64,000 nt of DNA from Bacteroidales bacterium (GCA_910575615.1 CAJTEX010000003.1:103584-167583); one strand, 5' to 3'. Positions 36,101 through 45,056 are shown, counted from the first letter of the stretch. Made by a program: numbers and translations. The notes: generated from the sequence alone by a model not told the origin.

Positions 36101-36488
36101 TTCTTGAGTTTGTGCAAAGGTAATAAATGTTTGCCAAACTGTAAAATAAGATTGCCGCCGCGCCATGGGCCTCTGCGGCCGGGGCGGCGACGGCAATTGT
36201 CAGACTTGAATTTGGTCAGAGGGCAGGTGTCTCTGGCGAGGGCCTGCGCCCTATGATATGAACAACCGACATAATGGTTGGTTCGTGGCCGGCGGGGTAT
36301 TTATGGAGGGGCGTTTCCGGGGGAGACGGAGGTGGCGCGTCGCATTTTTGTCAAAATAATGCTTGAATCGGGAAAAAAAAGCGTTGCCGGGGCGAAAAAC
36401 AATGTGTTATTTTGCACTCGTAAAATAGTGTGATACAACACACTGTGTGATACCATAAGAAACATCCCTAAACAAACAGACTTTTTCC
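36101..36488. promoter_or_regulatory. Divergent intergenic region between polA and the first mannanase
   Basis: 388 bases without a gene. It holds a -7 element for polA (36115-36122) and, near the mannanase, TATTTTG (36408-36414) and a spaced direct repeat GTGTGATAC (36428-36436 and 36445-36453). The middle (about 36200-36360) shows nothing I can assign. Confidence 0.55.
36115..36122 (-). promoter_or_regulatory. -7 element of the polA promoter
   Basis: The minus strand reads TACCTTTG, an exact TAnnTTTG match. The implied leader is only about 10 bases, so the polA mRNA may be nearly leaderless. Confidence 0.5.
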
Positions 36489-38417
36489 ATGAAAAAAATC
36501 TTCAGTCTTCTTTTGCTGTTGATGGCTGTCTTTTCAGGCGCGGTGGCTGCCGACGGGTTCTACACCTCGGGCACCAAGCTGATGGACTCCAACGGCAATG
36601 AATTCATAATGCGCGGCTGCAATTTCTCCTGGGCCTGGCAGAGGGGCAACGAATACACGGTCATCCCCGCCGCCAAGCGCATCGGATGCAACGCCATCCG
36701 CATACAGCTGTCGACTGGACGCAAATGGCAGAAATGCTCGGCAAGCGACCTGGAGCGCCTGATCAAGCTCTGTGAGGACAACAAGCTTGTGGCCGTGTTC
36801 AACACCCATGACGAGACCGGCTCCAACGATTATTCCGACCTGGAGAATGCCGCGAACTTCTGGATTGAAATGAAAGACATCCTCAATGCCCACCGCAAGA
36901 CTGTGCTGGTCAACATCTCCAATGAGTGGTATGGCCAGTGGGACTCCTACGGATGGGCCGAAGGCTACAAGAAGGTGATTCCCAAGCTGAGAAATGCCGG
37001 AATCCTCAACACCCTGGTGGTCGACTGTGCCGGATGGGGACAGTATCCCAAGAGCATCTTCGACCGCGGACGTGAGGTGGCCGCCGCAGACAGCAAGGGC
37101 AACCTTGTGTTCTCGATGCATTTCTACCAGGACGCTGCCGGGTCTGACTCGCAGGTGAGGAGCAACATCGACAAGGCCCTCAATGTGGGCTGTCCGGTTC
37201 TTATCGGCGAATTTGCGTATGAACACCAGGGCCATCCGGTGGCATGGCAGACAATCCTTGACTACACCAAGGAGAAGAATGTGGGTTACCTCGTGTGGTC
37301 ATGGACCGGCAACGGCGGCGGTGTGGAAGCCTGCGACATGTTTGGCGGATATGATGATTCGGTCTGGAAGCCCAACGGCACCAACACTGTGAAAGGACGC
37401 AACGGCATACAGCAGACTTCACGCGAATGCTCGATTTTTGACCCCAATGGCGGAAACCAGGGTGGCGGCGACCCGACCCCCAATCCTCCGGGCCAGGATG
37501 AGTCGACGGTACTCTGGGAAGGTTCGGTAGATTTCGGCGCATGGAAAGGCATGCTTGAATACAAGCCCGGCAGCGCCCAGTGGAAGAGCCAGCAGATGGG
37601 CGCGTTGAAGAAGGGTGACAAGCTGGTGTTCAGCTTCACGGGTGCCGCATCCGACGAGAAGGCCCCCGGCCAGATACAGCTTGCCACATTCGGCCTTGAC
37701 AGCCAGTGGACATGGACAGTGCTGGTAGATGCCGACAACATATATAATAATGAGTACACCTACACAATCTCCGGGGAAGAGACCGACGGATACACCGACC
37801 TGGCCATGATATCGGCCCACGGATTCGCTGTCAAGGGTCAGAACGCCACCCTTGTCAAGGTTGAACGGGTTGTGGCCGGCAATGGCGGAAACACCGGCGG
37901 GGATGACACTCCCGGCGGAGAGAACGAGACCACGGTTGACACCCCGCAGTTCAATGTCTCCACATGGGAGGCGATGTACCACCTCGAGAAGTCGCGTCTC
38001 GGCTCGCTGACATCGGCCGACAAGGTAAGGCTGTATGTATCGTGCAACGACGGAGCCGAGATACAGATTGCCTACAAGACTGCAAGCTCAGACTGGACCC
38101 AGCATGTCGACTACGCTCCGATCAGCGGCTCGACATATGACCTGGCTATGACAGACGCCGGGCTGCTCGAAGGCGCCAACTATGATGGCCTGTACTTCAA
38201 GGGTCACGATTACACGATTCAGAAAGTGAGCGTGATACGTCCCGGCCAGTCAGGTGTGGATGAGACTGTGGTTCATGAGTCACACCGCGCAGGCATAGAC
38301 TTCGATGAGCCGTATGAAATCTACGGCATCGACGGTCGTCAGGTGAGGGAGATGGTGGCCGGAAGGCTTTACATCCTCCGCCAGGGCGAGACTGTGGTGA
38401 AACACATCGCCAGATGA
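36489..38417 (+). CDS. Secreted GH5 (subfamily 8-like) beta-mannanase, first copy
   Basis: A 642-residue secreted glycoside hydrolase. Residues 1-21 form a signal peptide. The GH5 barrel (about 22-320) resembles bacterial GH5_8 endo-beta-1,4-mannanases: FNTHDETGSNDYSDLENA, VNISNEWYGQWDS (acid/base Glu146), VVDCAGWGQYPKSI, SMHFYQDAAG, IGEFAYEHQG (nucleophile Glu241) and VWSWTGNGGG. Two Gly/Pro/Asn-rich linkers (about 328-345 and 460-478) separate two beta-rich, probably carbohydrate-binding, domains. The C-terminus (EIYGIDGRQVREMVAGRLYI, ending KHIAR) resembles a sorting signal. A paralogue follows at once. Mannan as substrate is inferred from family resemblance. Confidence 0.9.
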   Translation: MKKIFSLLLLLMAVFSGAVAADGFYTSGTKLMDSNGNEFIMRGCNFSWAWQRGNEYTVIPAAKRIGCNAIRIQLSTGRKWQKCSASDLERLIKLCEDNKLVAVFNTHDETGSNDYSDLENAANFWIEMKDILNAHRKTVLVNISNEWYGQWDSYGWAEGYKKVIPKLRNAGILNTLVVDCAGWGQYPKSIFDRGREVAAADSKGNLVFSMHFYQDAAGSDSQVRSNIDKALNVGCPVLIGEFAYEHQGHPVAWQTILDYTKEKNVGYLVWSWTGNGGGVEACDMFGGYDDSVWKPNGTNTVKGRNGIQQTSRECSIFDPNGGNQGGGDPTPNPPGQDESTVLWEGSVDFGAWKGMLEYKPGSAQWKSQQMGALKKGDKLVFSFTGAASDEKAPGQIQLATFGLDSQWTWTVLVDADNIYNNEYTYTISGEETDGYTDLAMISAHGFAVKGQNATLVKVERVVAGNGGNTGGDDTPGGENETTVDTPQFNVSTWEAMYHLEKSRLGSLTSADKVRLYVSCNDGAEIQIAYKTASSDWTQHVDYAPISGSTYDLAMTDAGLLEGANYDGLYFKGHDYTIQKVSVIRPGQSGVDETVVHESHRAGIDFDEPYEIYGIDGRQVREMVAGRLYILRQGETVVKHIAR

Positions 38418-38470
38418 CCGCGTGATTGAATCGCATGAAGCAATGAGATAATTTAGTAAGGTGAAGGCGG

Positions 38471-38522
38471 CGACCCCGGGAGCAAAGCCCGGGGTCGTTC
38501 GTTTGCCAAGGGAAACGAACGA
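38471..38522 (+). promoter_or_regulatory. Two overlapping stem-loops between the mannanase genes
   Basis: Hairpin 1 is CGACCCCGGG (38471-38480) with CCCGGGGTCG (38488-38497), followed by TTCGTTTG, and looks like a terminator. Hairpin 2 is TCGTTCGTTT (38495-38504) with AAACGAACGA (38513-38522). They share bases 38495-38497, so they compete at the base. Hairpin 2 ends 14 bases before the second mannanase ATG. It may be a partial terminator or an mRNA processing site. Confidence 0.6.
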
Positions 38523-38536
38523 CAATAATACATGCT

Positions 38537-40180
38537 ATGAATAAAATGAGAGTTATAGCATCAGCTTTCGCGGGCTTGATGCTTGTGTCCGGGGCGATGG
38601 CCCAGGATGGGATGTCGGAGGGGCTGCATATCGACGGCACCCGGATTCTTGACGCGAAGAACAACGAGCTTGTTATGAGGGGTGTCAACTACTCCTGGGC
38701 GTGGCAACGCGGACATGAGGAGACGGTCATCCCGGCGGCTAAACGTATCGGATGCAACGCCATCCGCATACAGCTGTCGACAGGGGAGCGGCAGAAGCAG
38801 GGGTTGTATCCCGACTGGGACAGATGCGAGCCTGCAGATCTTGAGCGGCTCATCGAGCTGTGTGAGCAAAACAAGCTAATTGCTGTGTTCAACACCCATG
38901 ACGAGACTGGCGACAATGATTACGCGTCGCTGGAGAAAGCCGTGGAGTTCTGGATAGAGATGAAAGACATCCTGAACGCGCATCTCAAGACGGTCATCGT
39001 CAACATCTCGAATGAATGGTATGGGTCGTGGGATTCATGGCCCTGGGCAGCAGGCTACCAGAAAGCCATACCGAGGCTGCGTGAGGCCGGTATCCGCAAC
39101 CTGCTGCTGGTCGACTGTGCCGGATGGGGGCAGTATCCGCAGAGCATAGCCGAGGCCGGTTCGGCGGTGGTGGAGGCCGACCCGCTCCACAATATGGCGT
39201 TCTCGATACATTTCTATGAACATTCCGGGGGGACCAGCCAGGCCGTGCGCGACAACATCTGGAATGCCCTCCATATCTCCAACCCGGTGCCGCTTGTCGT
39301 CGGGGAATTTGCGTATGCCCATAAAGACGGAGGCGTGGCGTGGAAGGAAATCCTCAGTTACACGTTCGAGAACCGTGTCGGGTATCTCGCCTGGTCCTGG
39401 ACCGGCAACGGTGAGGGGGCCGAGATGTGTGACCTATTTGCCGACTGGGAGGGCATAGAGTACCGCGAGAGTGGCCGCTGCATCATACCGTCGGTGTATG
39501 GCATCACAGACACCGGTAAGGAATGCTCATATTTCGATGATTCGGTGGGTGTCAGCGTCGCCGATTACAATCCGTTCCGTGAGGGAGCCGGGCCTGAGCC
39601 CGACGATTATGACCCGTCGGTGGAGCTGCCGCTTGACGAGGCCGGCTCGGAGCTGGTGGCCGACCAGACAATCTGGGACAATGTCGGGTATGAGTCGGGC
39701 GACTGGACAACGGGTCCGGTGCATGTGTCGAAGGAGCAGCTCGGCACCCTCCGCATAGGGGACAAGATTCACCTGTATCTCACTACAGGTGGCGACTCGC
39801 AGATTCAGATCGCGTATGTCACGCCGCAGAGCGACTGGAACGAGCATACCCCGTATGAGAACATCAATGGATGGAACCAGTATGACATCGAGGTCAACAA
39901 CGACAAGTCGGGTGCTTCAGACTTTGTCAGGGGCCTCAACTATGACGGCCTGTATGTCAATGGCAAAAACATCACTCTTGACAGGGTGGCGGTGACCCGC
40001 AGGGTTCCGGTCATCTCTGGTGTGGAGGATGTGACGAGCTGCCTTGGCCGGGAGGCTGTCGACTTCTCCCTGCCGTATGAGATATATACGCTCGACGGTC
40101 GCAGGATGACAGAAATGACGGCAGGCTTGATTTACATACTCAGGCAAGGCTCTCTCGTTGTGAAGCATCTTGCCCGCTGA
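38537..40180 (+). CDS. Secreted GH5 (subfamily 8-like) beta-mannanase, second copy
   Basis: A 547-residue paralogue of the preceding gene. A signal peptide (about 1-22, ending GAMAQ) leads into the GH5 barrel with VNISNEWYGSWDS (acid/base Glu160), LVDCAGWGQYPQS, FSIHFYEHSGG, VVGEFAYAHKDGG (nucleophile Glu257) and AWSWTGNGEG. It has a short acidic linker (about 365-390) and only one C-terminal beta-rich domain instead of two. The C-terminus (EIYTLDGRRMTEMTAGLIYI, ending KHLAR) matches the first copy. It probably arose by tandem duplication followed by loss or gain of one accessory domain. Both catalytic Glu residues are present, so it should be active. Confidence 0.9.
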   Translation: MNKMRVIASAFAGLMLVSGAMAQDGMSEGLHIDGTRILDAKNNELVMRGVNYSWAWQRGHEETVIPAAKRIGCNAIRIQLSTGERQKQGLYPDWDRCEPADLERLIELCEQNKLIAVFNTHDETGDNDYASLEKAVEFWIEMKDILNAHLKTVIVNISNEWYGSWDSWPWAAGYQKAIPRLREAGIRNLLLVDCAGWGQYPQSIAEAGSAVVEADPLHNMAFSIHFYEHSGGTSQAVRDNIWNALHISNPVPLVVGEFAYAHKDGGVAWKEILSYTFENRVGYLAWSWTGNGEGAEMCDLFADWEGIEYRESGRCIIPSVYGITDTGKECSYFDDSVGVSVADYNPFREGAGPEPDDYDPSVELPLDEAGSELVADQTIWDNVGYESGDWTTGPVHVSKEQLGTLRIGDKIHLYLTTGGDSQIQIAYVTPQSDWNEHTPYENINGWNQYDIEVNNDKSGASDFVRGLNYDGLYVNGKNITLDRVAVTRRVPVISGVEDVTSCLGREAVDFSLPYEIYTLDGRRMTEMTAGLIYILRQGSLVVKHLAR

Positions 40181-40208
40181 TTCGTTTCTTGATTGACAAA
40201 AAGTAGTC

Positions 40209-40247
40209 CCGCTCCATCCTCGAATCCAGAGGATGGGGCGGATTTTT
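40209..40247 (+). terminator. Intrinsic terminator of the mannanase genes
   Basis: A 13-bp stem with one G-U pair (CCGCTCCATCCTC, 40209-40221, with GAGGATGGGGCGG, 40229-40241), then ATTTTTG. Confidence 0.88.
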
Positions 40248-40332
40248 GTCAGACGCTTTTTGCCAGACGCAAATGCCTGCCTTGAGTCTGCCGCTTTGCG
40301 TCTGCCGGATGATAAAAGCCAGGATTTGTGAT

Positions 40333-40369
40333 AAAAAAAGAGGAACCCGCGAATGCGGATTCCTCTTTT
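40333..40369 (-). terminator. Intrinsic terminator of tRNA-Cys
   Basis: On the minus strand AAAAGAGGAA (40369-40360) pairs with TTCCTCTTTT (40345-40336), around an inner CCGC/GCGG stem, and is followed by further T residues. It starts two bases after the tRNA 3' end. Confidence 0.88.
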
Positions 40370-40370
40370 G

Positions 40371-40441
40371 AGGTGCCAAGCGGATTCGAACCGCTGTGAA
40401 CGGTTTTGCAGACCGGTACCTAACCACTCGGACATGGCACC
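40371..40441 (-). tRNA. tRNA-Cys (GCA)
   Basis: A 71-base cloverleaf on the minus strand. The acceptor stem GGTGCCA pairs with TGGCACC, the D-loop is GTGGTTAGGTA, the anticodon loop CTGCAAA holds GCA, and the T-arm is GCGGTTCGAATCCGC. The discriminator is T (U), the cysteine identity base. No CCA is encoded. Confidence 0.97.
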
Positions 40442-40485
40442 TTGGGTTTGCCGAATCATCCTCCGCTGAGGTGATTTTGCAGGTG

Positions 40486-40517
40486 CAAAGTTAATGTTTT
40501 TATTTTTAACCGCCAAA
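40486..40517 (-). promoter_or_regulatory. Promoter of tRNA-Cys
   Basis: The minus strand reads TTTG (40517-40514), a 20-base spacer, then TAACTTTG (40493-40486): a full Bacteroidota promoter, giving about 39 bases of 5' leader before the tRNA. Confidence 0.85.
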
Positions 40518-40633
40518 TTTCAGCGGCTGTTTTTGCCTTTGCCGCGTTGATTTGTCGGGATTTTGTCGTTGTCGGGCCGGAGAGAGGAGATGCGAGCTGC
40601 CTTGGCCGGGAGGGGGAGAGGGGGCGCAGGGTG

Positions 40634-42028
40634 TCAGTTGAAAGACTGCTTCGAGAACTGGAAGGTGATGTCGGCCTTGTCGAGGTTGAGCTTGCCCATT
40701 GCCGGTTTGCCGATGTATGGGGTGATGGCGCTGACATAGGTCGATGTGGTGTAGCCGTTGGATGTCGACTCGGTGGTGAGAGTGACGGGTGTGAGGGTGA
40801 ATGTCGCGTCTGCAATGTCGATTGTCCCGTCGGCGTTGTATTTGTCAAGCATCGTCAGGAAATAATTGCGCAGACCTGAGAACACATATCCTTTGGCTGA
40901 GGCGCTGTATGTGGCGATGAATGATATCTTGTCGTCGTTGAGCGAGTTGTTGAGGAAGAAGTCATCTTTCTCAGAGGAGATGACCATGAGCAGGCTCTCG
41001 GGCAGGCCGATGCCGTAGTTGTTTTCAATGGCTTCCGCGGGGATGGTCATGGAGAGGGTGTTGACCACAGAGAGGGGGCCGCTGTTGTCGATGTAGTAGT
41101 CGATGACGTCGCGTATGGGGAATGTGATTTCCACGTCGCGTCCGACCGGGGCCACTATTATGTTCTCGCCGTTGTCGATACGGGCCTGGAGGGCCGGGTC
41201 GATGGTGAATGAGATGTTGTTGTTGGATATGACTTCGGGGGTGACGGCGAAGTAGCTGCCTTCATGTCTGGTCACGACAGGTTTGCCTTCGGAGTCATCG
41301 GCGGTGGTGTGGTAGTATATCACCATCGAGGTCTGCTGTATCTGGGTCACGCGGCCAACGCCGAATGAGTTGCGGACATAGATGCCGGGGAAGTACTTGG
41401 CAAATTCGGTGGGGAAGGAGTATGCCCCGGGGTTGTCGAGGTAGAGCGTGTACAGGTCTCGGGCGAGGCTGACGGGGAGGTCGACATGAATCTCGCGGTA
41501 TGAGAGGGCCTGGATGGAGTCGTTTTCTCCCTGGGCGTTGCCAACATATATCTTCGAGGCGAGGGGGGCGGCGTTCACGTCGCAATAATCCTCGGGGTTG
41601 AAGGAGGAGAAAATCGGGGAGGGGAGTTGCCTGTCGAGGGGGAAGACCTGGAGGCCAAGCGGGGCGATGGAGTCGCCGACATACCCGCCGTTGGGGTAAG
41701 CCAGGATGAGCTTCATGGAATCGATGTCGTTGACGGTGACACCGTCGGTCACGAGCTTCGAGGCGGGCATGAACTGGCAGACAAAGTCGGATGAGAAGCT
41801 GCCGTATCCTTCGGCTGATATGTTTCCGAGGAGCTGCACTGTGGTGCGCGACTCGATGGCAGTGTTGGGGGTGCTATGGCCCGACACGCTGAATTCGTTG
41901 TGGATCACCACTTCGGATTCTGCCTGTATCAGTGAGGAGCCTATTTCCTGGGTCGTGTTCTCGCAGGCTGTGAACAGGCTGCCTGACAGCAGCAGTACGC
42001 CTGAGAGAAAGGGGACTGTCGATTTCAT
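40634..42028 (-). CDS. DUF4270 lipoprotein
   Basis: A 464-residue Bacteroidota-specific lipoprotein. The signal peptide ends in a lipobox (SGSLFTAC). The mature part begins ENTTQEIGSSL, typical of DUF4270, and the beta-rich domain includes FQ/RTTVQLLGN, DSMKLILAYP, LQVFPLDRQLP and YFAVTPEV. The cellular role of DUF4270 is not established. It follows the glycogen-synthase-like gene by 18 bases, a pairing I recall as common in Bacteroidales, often next to panC, which is absent here. Confidence 0.88.
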   Translation of the reverse strand: MKSTVPFLSGVLLLSGSLFTACENTTQEIGSSLIQAESEVVIHNEFSVSGHSTPNTAIESRTTVQLLGNISAEGYGSFSSDFVCQFMPASKLVTDGVTVNDIDSMKLILAYPNGGYVGDSIAPLGLQVFPLDRQLPSPIFSSFNPEDYCDVNAAPLASKIYVGNAQGENDSIQALSYREIHVDLPVSLARDLYTLYLDNPGAYSFPTEFAKYFPGIYVRNSFGVGRVTQIQQTSMVIYYHTTADDSEGKPVVTRHEGSYFAVTPEVISNNNISFTIDPALQARIDNGENIIVAPVGRDVEITFPIRDVIDYYIDNSGPLSVVNTLSMTIPAEAIENNYGIGLPESLLMVISSEKDDFFLNNSLNDDKISFIATYSASAKGYVFSGLRNYFLTMLDKYNADGTIDIADATFTLTPVTLTTESTSNGYTTSTYVSAITPYIGKPAMGKLNLDKADITFQFSKQSFN

Positions 42029-42046
42029 GATCGGGGATGGAGGGAA

Positions 42047-42868
42047 TCAGGGGTTGTTGCGTATCGAGTCGTAGAATTCAACGACCGGCGCGCCGTCGAT
42101 TTCTTCTCCCTGGTAGGGGAGGAATGGTTTGCCTGAGGCGATGGCGTATTCGACAAGCTCAGCGGGGACTGTCTGGGAAGCCTGTATCACGCCGTCTGAG
42201 TGGTCGATGGCGAGCTTGTTGAGCGCGAGGGCGGTGGCGGGGGAGTCGCCGAGCGACTTGAGGTCTTCCTCGGTGAATCCGTCCATGAGCAGTTTCTCCT
42301 TGAAACGCGGGTCGAGAGCGCCATCGAATGTGTCGTCGAAGAGGGAGTACACCACCGGGCTGCCTCCGACGGTCGGGTCGTCGGCGTAGGCTTTCTTGAG
42401 GTAGAGGGGGGCCAGGGCGGTCACCCATCCGGAGCAGTGTGTCACGGCGGGCTCCCAACGGAGTTTCTTGACGGTCTCCATGACACCCCGGGTGAAGAAC
42501 ATAATGCGCTCATCGTTGTCTTCGGGGGTTTCGCGTATTTCGAGGTCGGTGACCGCGTGATGCTGGAAATAGTCGTCTGAATCAATGAAATAGACCTGCA
42601 TCTTTGCCGACTGGAGGGTGGCCACCTTGATAATCAAGGGGTGGTCGGTGTCGTCAATCACCAGGTTTATGCCCGACAGGCGGATGACCTCGTGGAGCTG
42701 GTTGCGTCGCTCGTTGATGCAACCGTATTTAGGCATGAAAGCGCGAGCCTCGTAGCCTTTTTCCTGGACCTTCTGGGGCAATACCTTGCATACCAGTCCC
42801 ATCGGGGTCTCGCGAAGGTATGGGGTTATTTCCTGAGAGATGTAGAGGATTTTCTGCTTCTTGTTCAT
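42047..42868 (-). CDS. Glycogen/starch synthase catalytic-domain-like protein (short form)
   Basis: A 273-residue protein resembling only the N-terminal half (GT5 catalytic domain, Glyco_transf_5) of glycogen synthase: KILYISQEITPYLRETPMG, a mobile-loop-like AFMPKYGCINERR, YFIDSDDYF and an HCSGWVTALAPLYLKK segment equivalent to the HxHDWHT region. The second Rossmann domain that binds ADP-glucose is absent, and the usual KxGGL donor loop is replaced by ETPMGLVCKVLPQ. It may be non-catalytic or have another role. It precedes the DUF4270 gene and has its own TAACTTTG promoter element. Confidence 0.75.
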   Translation of the reverse strand: MNKKQKILYISQEITPYLRETPMGLVCKVLPQKVQEKGYEARAFMPKYGCINERRNQLHEVIRLSGINLVIDDTDHPLIIKVATLQSAKMQVYFIDSDDYFQHHAVTDLEIRETPEDNDERIMFFTRGVMETVKKLRWEPAVTHCSGWVTALAPLYLKKAYADDPTVGGSPVVYSLFDDTFDGALDPRFKEKLLMDGFTEEDLKSLGDSPATALALNKLAIDHSDGVIQASQTVPAELVEYAIASGKPFLPYQGEEIDGAPVVEFYDSIRNNP

Positions 42869-42924
42869 CGATTCGGTTTTGTCAAAAGGGAATGCTCCCG
42901 ACGCGTGTGGGCGCGTTCCAAGCG

Positions 42925-42932
42925 CAAAGTTA
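42925..42932 (-). promoter_or_regulatory. -7 element upstream of the glycogen-synthase-like gene
   Basis: The minus strand reads TAACTTTG, an exact match. It lies about 55 bases from the divergent dsbD -7 element (42986-42993), so the two promoters face apart. Confidence 0.65.
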
Positions 42933-42985
42933 CAAATTTTTTTTGAAACATCAGGAAGTGGTTTCGGAATTTGATTCCAATTTGT

Positions 42986-42993
42986 TAACTTTG
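42986..42993 (+). promoter_or_regulatory. -7 element of the dsbD promoter
   Basis: TAACTTTG matches TAnnTTTG; the leader to the ATG at 43029 would be about 30 bases. Confidence 0.65.
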
Positions 42994-43028
42994 CACGTCA
43001 AACATTGATGTTTAAACCATATGCCATT

Positions 43029-45056
43029 ATGAAACATGATTTCAAAGCGATTCCTGTGCGATGGCTCTTTCTGCTGTTGCTGTTGTTGGTTGTGACTGGG
43101 TTGCCTGCAAGGGCGCAGCAGTTCGGGATGGGGCATATCCTCGACCCGATAAGATGGAAAGCAACCGTCGAGAGCAACGCGACATCGTCGGCCGTAATCC
43201 GTCTGACCGCTGACATCGACGAGGGGTGGCATCTCTACTCTCTCGATCTTCCTGATGATGGCCCCAATTCGACGGCGATTGATTTCCAGTTGCCTGAAGG
43301 GGTGAAGCTCGACGGGGGGCTTGTGCCGTCGCGCAAGCCTGTCGAGAAATATGATGACATGTTCTCGCTCAACCTGTCATGGTGGGAGAACAATGTGTCG
43401 TTCACCCAGAAGGTGAAGATTTCCGACGAGAAGACCCACACTGTGGGCATCGAAGTCTCGTTCCAGGGGTGTAATGACGAAACCTGCATTGCTCCGAAGA
43501 CAGAGCTGCTGGAGGTATCGGTGGGTACCGGGCTGGTTGTGGCCCAGGAGGCGGAGGTCGACACAGTGGCCGTGGAGGCCCCGGTGGTGGCAGCCCCCGC
43601 GGAACCGTCGGGCAAGGCTGACCTCTGGGCTCCGGTTGAATATTCGGGCGAAGACATGCCCGAGCAGGCCAATGTGAAGGATTCACCCTGGTGGGTGATT
43701 TTCATCTGGGGATTCGGCGGAGGCCTCCTGGCGTTGCTCACCCCATGCGTGTGGCCGATGATACCGATGACGGTCAGCTTCTTCCTCAAGAAGGGGACGA
43801 GCCGTCGCAAGTCGGTCGGTGACGCGATAATATACGGTCTCAGCATAATCGTGATTTATCTCACGCTGGGACTGGCGATAACCGGTATTTTCGGCGCGAG
43901 CAAGCTAAATGAGCTAAGCACCAATGCCGTGTTCAACCTCTGTTTCTTTCTGCTGCTTGTGGTGTTTGGTATCTCGTTCCTCGGAGGTTTCGACATCAAG
44001 CTGCCGTCGAAGTGGTCAAACTCAACGGATGCCCGCGCCGAGAAGGCCACAGGGCTTGTCAGCATATTCTTTATGGCGTTCACCCTGGCGCTTGTGTCAT
44101 TCTCTTGCACGGGCCCGATTATCGGCACACTGCTTGTCGAGGCAGCCACGATGGGCAACTTCGTCGGCCCGGCCGTCGGCATGGGCGGTTTCGCACTGGC
44201 GCTCGCGCTTCCGTTCTCTCTGTTCGCCCTTTTCCCCTCGTGGCTCAAGGAGATGCCCCGTTCGGGAGGCTGGCTCAACTCGGTCAAGGTGGTCCTGGGC
44301 TTCCTGGAGCTTGCCTTGTCGCTCAAATTCCTTTCGGTCGCCGACCTTGCCTATGGCTGGGGCATTCTTGACCGCGAGGTGTTCATCTGCCTGTGGGTTG
44401 TGCTGTTCGTGATGCTCGGGCTGTATCTGCTGGGCAAGCTGAAATTCAGCCACGACGCCGACCTTGACTATGTCTCGCTGCCCCGCTTTTTCCTGTCGCT
44501 GGCTTCGCTGGGATTCGCCATATATCTCATCCCCGGCTTGTGGGGCGCGCCGCTGAAGAGCGTGAGCGCGTTTGTCCCGCCATTGTTCACACAGGATTTC
44601 AACCTCTACGCCGGAGGGCAGTTTGAGGAGTTTGACGACTACGACAAGGGCATGGCTTACGCGGCAGAGAACAACCGCCCCGTGCTTGTCGACTTCTCCG
44701 GTTACGGCTGTGTCAACTGCCGCAAGATGGAGGGCGCAGTGTTTGACACAGGTCGTGTCAGCACACTTGTCAAGGAGAACTTCGTGCTGATAAAGCTGAT
44801 GGTCGATGACAAGGCGGAGCTTCCCGAGCCGGTCACTGTGGAGGAGAACGGCAAGAAAGTGGTGCTTAAGACCGTGGGAGACAAATGGAGCTACCTGCAG
44901 CGCCACAAATTCAGCGCCAACTCCCAGCCCTATTATGTGGTCCTCAACCGTTCAGGAGAGGCTATGACACCTCCTTGCTTCTACGACGAGAATGTCGACA
45001 AGTTCGTGGGCTGGCTTGAGGATGGTATGAAGAATTACAACGAGAACCCTGACTGA
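43029..45056 (+). CDS. dsbD: Thiol:disulfide interchange protein DsbD
   Basis: A 675-residue inner-membrane protein that carries electrons from cytoplasmic thioredoxin to periplasmic thiols. A signal peptide (about 1-32) is followed by the periplasmic alpha domain (about 40-160) with the Cys pair in FQGCNDETCIAP. The membrane core of about eight helices has LLTPCVWPMIPM and FSCTGPIIGTLL, the two half-pair cysteines. The C-terminal thioredoxin domain has VDFSGYGCVNCRKMEG, a CxxC motif. All three redox pairs are present. The in-frame ATG at 43005 is less likely because it lies before the signal peptide. It is followed by mazG after 46 bases. Confidence 0.95.
   Translation: MKHDFKAIPVRWLFLLLLLLVVTGLPARAQQFGMGHILDPIRWKATVESNATSSAVIRLTADIDEGWHLYSLDLPDDGPNSTAIDFQLPEGVKLDGGLVPSRKPVEKYDDMFSLNLSWWENNVSFTQKVKISDEKTHTVGIEVSFQGCNDETCIAPKTELLEVSVGTGLVVAQEAEVDTVAVEAPVVAAPAEPSGKADLWAPVEYSGEDMPEQANVKDSPWWVIFIWGFGGGLLALLTPCVWPMIPMTVSFFLKKGTSRRKSVGDAIIYGLSIIVIYLTLGLAITGIFGASKLNELSTNAVFNLCFFLLLVVFGISFLGGFDIKLPSKWSNSTDARAEKATGLVSIFFMAFTLALVSFSCTGPIIGTLLVEAATMGNFVGPAVGMGGFALALALPFSLFALFPSWLKEMPRSGGWLNSVKVVLGFLELALSLKFLSVADLAYGWGILDREVFICLWVVLFVMLGLYLLGKLKFSHDADLDYVSLPRFFLSLASLGFAIYLIPGLWGAPLKSVSAFVPPLFTQDFNLYAGGQFEEFDDYDKGMAYAAENNRPVLVDFSGYGCVNCRKMEGAVFDTGRVSTLVKENFVLIKLMVDDKAELPEPVTVEENGKKVVLKTVGDKWSYLQRHKFSANSQPYYVVLNRSGEAMTPPCFYDENVDKFVGWLEDGMKNYNENPD

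Noticed and set aside
36151..36197. Hairpin upstream of polA as a terminator
   Set aside because: Stem of only 7 bp with a long loop, and it lies between divergent genes where no terminator is expected.
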